Source: CAKSQF01 sp964582375
Lineage (GTDB): Bacteria > Bacillota > Clostridia > Oscillospirales > CAG-272
NCBI GenBank assembly: GCA_964582375.1
Contig: CAZORL010000035.1
Coordinates: 1 to 15,361 of the forward strand
Direction: 5' to 3'
DNA: 15,361 nt
Below, in pieces: positions 13,037-15,361 of this stretch; position 1 is the stretch's first letter; each line of letters begins with the position of its first letter. The translations under genes were made by a program, and so were the position numbers. A model generated the notes under the pieces. It was given only the letters and a program-made list of their open reading frames with translations. It made no database searches and had not been told where the DNA came from.

Positions 13037-15295
13037 ATGAAAAAGAGAATCATCAGCCTTGTCATTGCCATGGCTATCCTTGTGGGCATTCTGCCGACGG
13101 TACTGCCGCCGCTCAAAATAAGTGCCTTGACCGTGTCGTCCGAAAAACACAGCGTGGACACATCGAAGCTGACCGCACCGACTTCTATTCAGTTTTATAC
13201 CTATAAGGACGGCGCGGACAAACCGGAAGTCGAAAAGGAGTATACTCTTAAGAAAAACTCGACCTTCACCTACAAGAACAAAAAAGACAAGAGGGATGGG
13301 TCTGCCTCTTACAAAGACGGTGTCCTGACCCTCGATAATTACGACGGCGGGCCGATCAAGATCGACGGCGACATCGTAATACTTCTCAAGGGTGAAGAAA
13401 ACAAGGTCGCGTCAACTGTTTTGGCAGGGCGTTGGGGAGTAGCCGACTTTCTCATTTATGCGACGGGCGATATGTACATATTGTCCGATCCCAATGAGAA
13501 AACGGGCAGTGATCTTTATCTTGAGTGCGGCAAAGCCGATCTCGAAGTAGGACGAGATAACCCACTTAATAACAATACAATAGCTCACTTAATGGCGGAC
13601 GGAGATCTGTTCATCTACGATAGTATGGTTTTCTTTGACAATTATTACACGGGGGTTGTTATTGATGAGACTGTTACCAACACGATGGCAAAGTCAACGA
13701 ATATCGAAGACTCCTGGATATATTCATATGGGGGACATGTCAAGGAATACGATATATATGGGGTGGATAACTGCACATCACTCGGAGATATCGTCAATGC
13801 GAGAATTGTCAACAGCAAGGTTGAAAGTGACACCGGAATTTTTATGTTCTCGGAGATCATCAACAGTGAACTCAAGCTTGGGGGAGATATTTACGGCTTC
13901 GGCACTATCAAGGACAGTACTGTCAACGCTCAGATGATCAGACATTACGCCCCCGAGAACCTCGTCGTGCAAACCGGATACGATTGGCGTTTGTACAAGA
14001 ACTGCGTAAGCGAGGACGGTAACGAAAAGCTCATTATCGACAACTCGAAAGTTACACTTAAGGGAGATCTTAATCGATATCTCCGATACGGAATCAAGGA
14101 CGAGTACGGCAATTTCAAATTGAAAGACGGAACGACCATGCCGGAAACCTGCAACGAGGCGGGCATTATCATCAGAAACGGCAGTACCGTGGACATATCC
14201 AATGTCTACGAAGGCATAATCATGTCTGTCCGCGGCATCGATGTTATCGATTCAACTCTCAAGATCAAGGTTCTGGGCGGATACGGCATCGGCAACAGAG
14301 GAGTTTCAAAATACGGAGGTCCGGAGAGCAAGCATGAATACGGTCTGCATGTCATCGGAAAGTCGATCGTTGACGTCGATGCAAGAGGACGTGCGAAAAC
14401 CAATAATTTGTCGTTCGGCTTTGTTGCTCAGGACGGTTATGTGCCGAACAATTATATTGACCTTGCACCGAGTTCGACCACGAATGATAACTATTATGTT
14501 AAGTTCTCGGGAGACAACTACGGCGAGTCCACCATGCCCTCTGCATGGGCTGTTCCGATGACGCTTGGCGAATATACCCGTCCGACAGAGTCCGGCGGTA
14601 CATATTCAGACGGAAAGCTCACCCCCCACAAAGAAAAGCTTGTATATATCACATACGATGATTATCACACGCTTAAGCCGGGGCAGGAGTACAGATACAC
14701 GATCCATCTTCAGAGCTATAGAAAGCTCACGGGAAGTGCATCGCTGACGGGTACAGTCAAAAACGGTCGTCAAGTTGTGGCATTCCAAGGTGCCCAAATA
14801 GGAGTCAATACCGACAATATAAAGAGGTGGATGTCAAACCCAATATTTCGCTATCAGTGGCAGTATCGCGATCCGACTACTTCAGCATGGGAAAGCATCA
14901 GCGGCGAGACAGGGGCAACTTATAGGCCAACGGAGGATATGATCGGTAAGTTCATAAGAGTTGTCGTGACCGCACTTTATCACGAGAGCGAGGTCATATC
15001 ATCGACGGCACAAGTCCAAAAATTCAGCGGCAGACCGGACACCGGCGGAACGACACTTTGGGGTGATGCCAACGGTGACGACAAGATCGATTCCAAGGAT
15101 ATCATCCTTTTGAAGAAATACATAGCCAACCTCGATCCCGCAACAGGCAAGTCATCGGTAAGTGTCGAGGCAGGTGCGGATGCCAACGGCGACGGCAAGA
15201 TCGATTCAAAGGATATTATCCTTTTGAAGAAATATATAGCAAATCTCGACCCGAGCACAGGCAAGTCGTCGGTCACACTCGGACCGAGCGAGTAA
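13037..15295 (+). CDS. Secreted dockerin-containing protein with beta-rich body
   Basis: The 752-residue protein has a signal peptide (KKR start, hydrophobic core about 5-23, likely cleavage near A30). A long body (about 45-550) is rich in short beta-strand, Asn/Asp/Gly-containing segments such as LTLDNYDGGPIKIDGDIVIL. This resembles a solenoid or carbohydrate-binding beta-helix, and no catalytic motif is recognised. A segment near 600-665 (YQWQYRDP...GATYRPTEDMIGKFIRVVVTA) is Ig-like. The C-terminus holds two calcium-binding dockerin repeats beginning at D677 (DANGDDKIDSKD) and D715 (DANGDGKIDSKD), each followed by IILLKKYIANLDP. Dockerins bind cohesins on scaffoldins, so it should join a cellulosome-like complex or the cell surface. 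The ATG follows GGAGG by 7 nt. The next gene starts 62 nt downstream, probably in the same operon. Confidence 0.88.
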   Translation: MKKRIISLVIAMAILVGILPTVLPPLKISALTVSSEKHSVDTSKLTAPTSIQFYTYKDGADKPEVEKEYTLKKNSTFTYKNKKDKRDGSASYKDGVLTLDNYDGGPIKIDGDIVILLKGEENKVASTVLAGRWGVADFLIYATGDMYILSDPNEKTGSDLYLECGKADLEVGRDNPLNNNTIAHLMADGDLFIYDSMVFFDNYYTGVVIDETVTNTMAKSTNIEDSWIYSYGGHVKEYDIYGVDNCTSLGDIVNARIVNSKVESDTGIFMFSEIINSELKLGGDIYGFGTIKDSTVNAQMIRHYAPENLVVQTGYDWRLYKNCVSEDGNEKLIIDNSKVTLKGDLNRYLRYGIKDEYGNFKLKDGTTMPETCNEAGIIIRNGSTVDISNVYEGIIMSVRGIDVIDSTLKIKVLGGYGIGNRGVSKYGGPESKHEYGLHVIGKSIVDVDARGRAKTNNLSFGFVAQDGYVPNNYIDLAPSSTTNDNYYVKFSGDNYGESTMPSAWAVPMTLGEYTRPTESGGTYSDGKLTPHKEKLVYITYDDYHTLKPGQEYRYTIHLQSYRKLTGSASLTGTVKNGRQVVAFQGAQIGVNTDNIKRWMSNPIFRYQWQYRDPTTSAWESISGETGATYRPTEDMIGKFIRVVVTALYHESEVISSTAQVQKFSGRPDTGGTTLWGDANGDDKIDSKDIILLKKYIANLDPATGKSSVSVEAGADANGDGKIDSKDIILLKKYIANLDPSTGKSSVTLGPSE
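15065..15281 (+). repeat. Duplicated dockerin repeat
   Basis: Two units about 100 bp long and 114 bp apart (starting at 15065 and 15179) encode nearly the same residues, including the linker after the helix (DPATGKSSVS versus DPSTGKSSVT). Differences are mostly synonymous, plus D682 versus G720 in the calcium loop, where glycine is usual. Confidence 0.85.
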
Positions 15296-15357
15296 GCACG
15301 ACAAACAATAATAAAAACCAACAATAAAAGCACACAAATTCGAAAGGAGTCATAAAC

Positions 15358-15361
15358 ATGG
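15358..15361 (+). CDS. Start of a downstream gene (cut by window end)
   Basis: An ATG at 15358 follows AAAGGAG (15343-15349) by 8 nt, a strong start signal. Only the start codon and one base are present, so nothing can be said of the product. No terminator separates it from the dockerin gene, so the two are probably co-transcribed. Confidence 0.6.

Overview
The window looks like chromosomal DNA from a low-to-mid-GC, Gram-positive-type anaerobe. It is most likely a gut or fibre-degrading Clostridia (Oscillospiraceae/Ruminococcaceae-like). Evidence: near-consensus sigma-A promoters (TTGACA-17-TATAAT), purine-rich AGGAGG-type ribosome binding sites, U-tailed terminators, several glycan-active enzymes (GH78, GH43 and GH109-like) and a secreted protein ending in a duplicated dockerin. 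Species cannot be fixed from this sequence alone.

Left part (1-3335), a scarred region. A minus-strand tRNA-Pro with its own promoter and terminator is followed by about 800 bp with no intact gene, including a possible decayed transposase end. Next is a minus-strand two-gene unit. Its first gene is a chimeric stub in which the first ~95 residues of an ABC-transporter ATPase are joined in frame to the last ~70 residues of a membrane protein. Its second gene is a membrane-anchored metallo-beta-lactamase-fold protein. The unit has a perfect promoter and two tandem 14-bp operator-like palindromes. About 150 bp upstream lies a second perfect promoter that appears to drive only a ~110-nt transcript ending in an intrinsic terminator, a candidate small RNA. 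A plus-strand tyrosine-integrase stub of 88 codons stops inside a terminator stem. These remnants together suggest that an element excised or decayed here.

Middle part (3367-8611). A minus-strand Gfo/Idh/MocA protein of GH109 type diverges from a tRNA-Thr/tRNA-Tyr pair. A plus-strand operon follows, with one promoter: nucleoside hydrolase, GH43-type glycosidase and MATE-family transporter. It ends at a bidirectional terminator.

Right part (8619-15361). A minus-strand operon encodes a cytoplasmic GH78 alpha-L-rhamnosidase coupled to a TrmO-type tRNA methyltransferase. It diverges from a DUF5662 gene. The last large gene encodes a 752-residue secreted protein with a beta-rich body, an Ig-like segment and two near-identical dockerin repeats. 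Another gene begins at the very end of the window.

The intact genes fit uptake and cytoplasmic breakdown of plant or host glycans (rhamnosides, arabino/xylosides, amino sugars) with a cellulosome-type surface component. No intact new defence or mobile system is visible. The most unusual parts are the candidate small RNA, the twin promoters with operator repeats, and the chimeric ABC stub.
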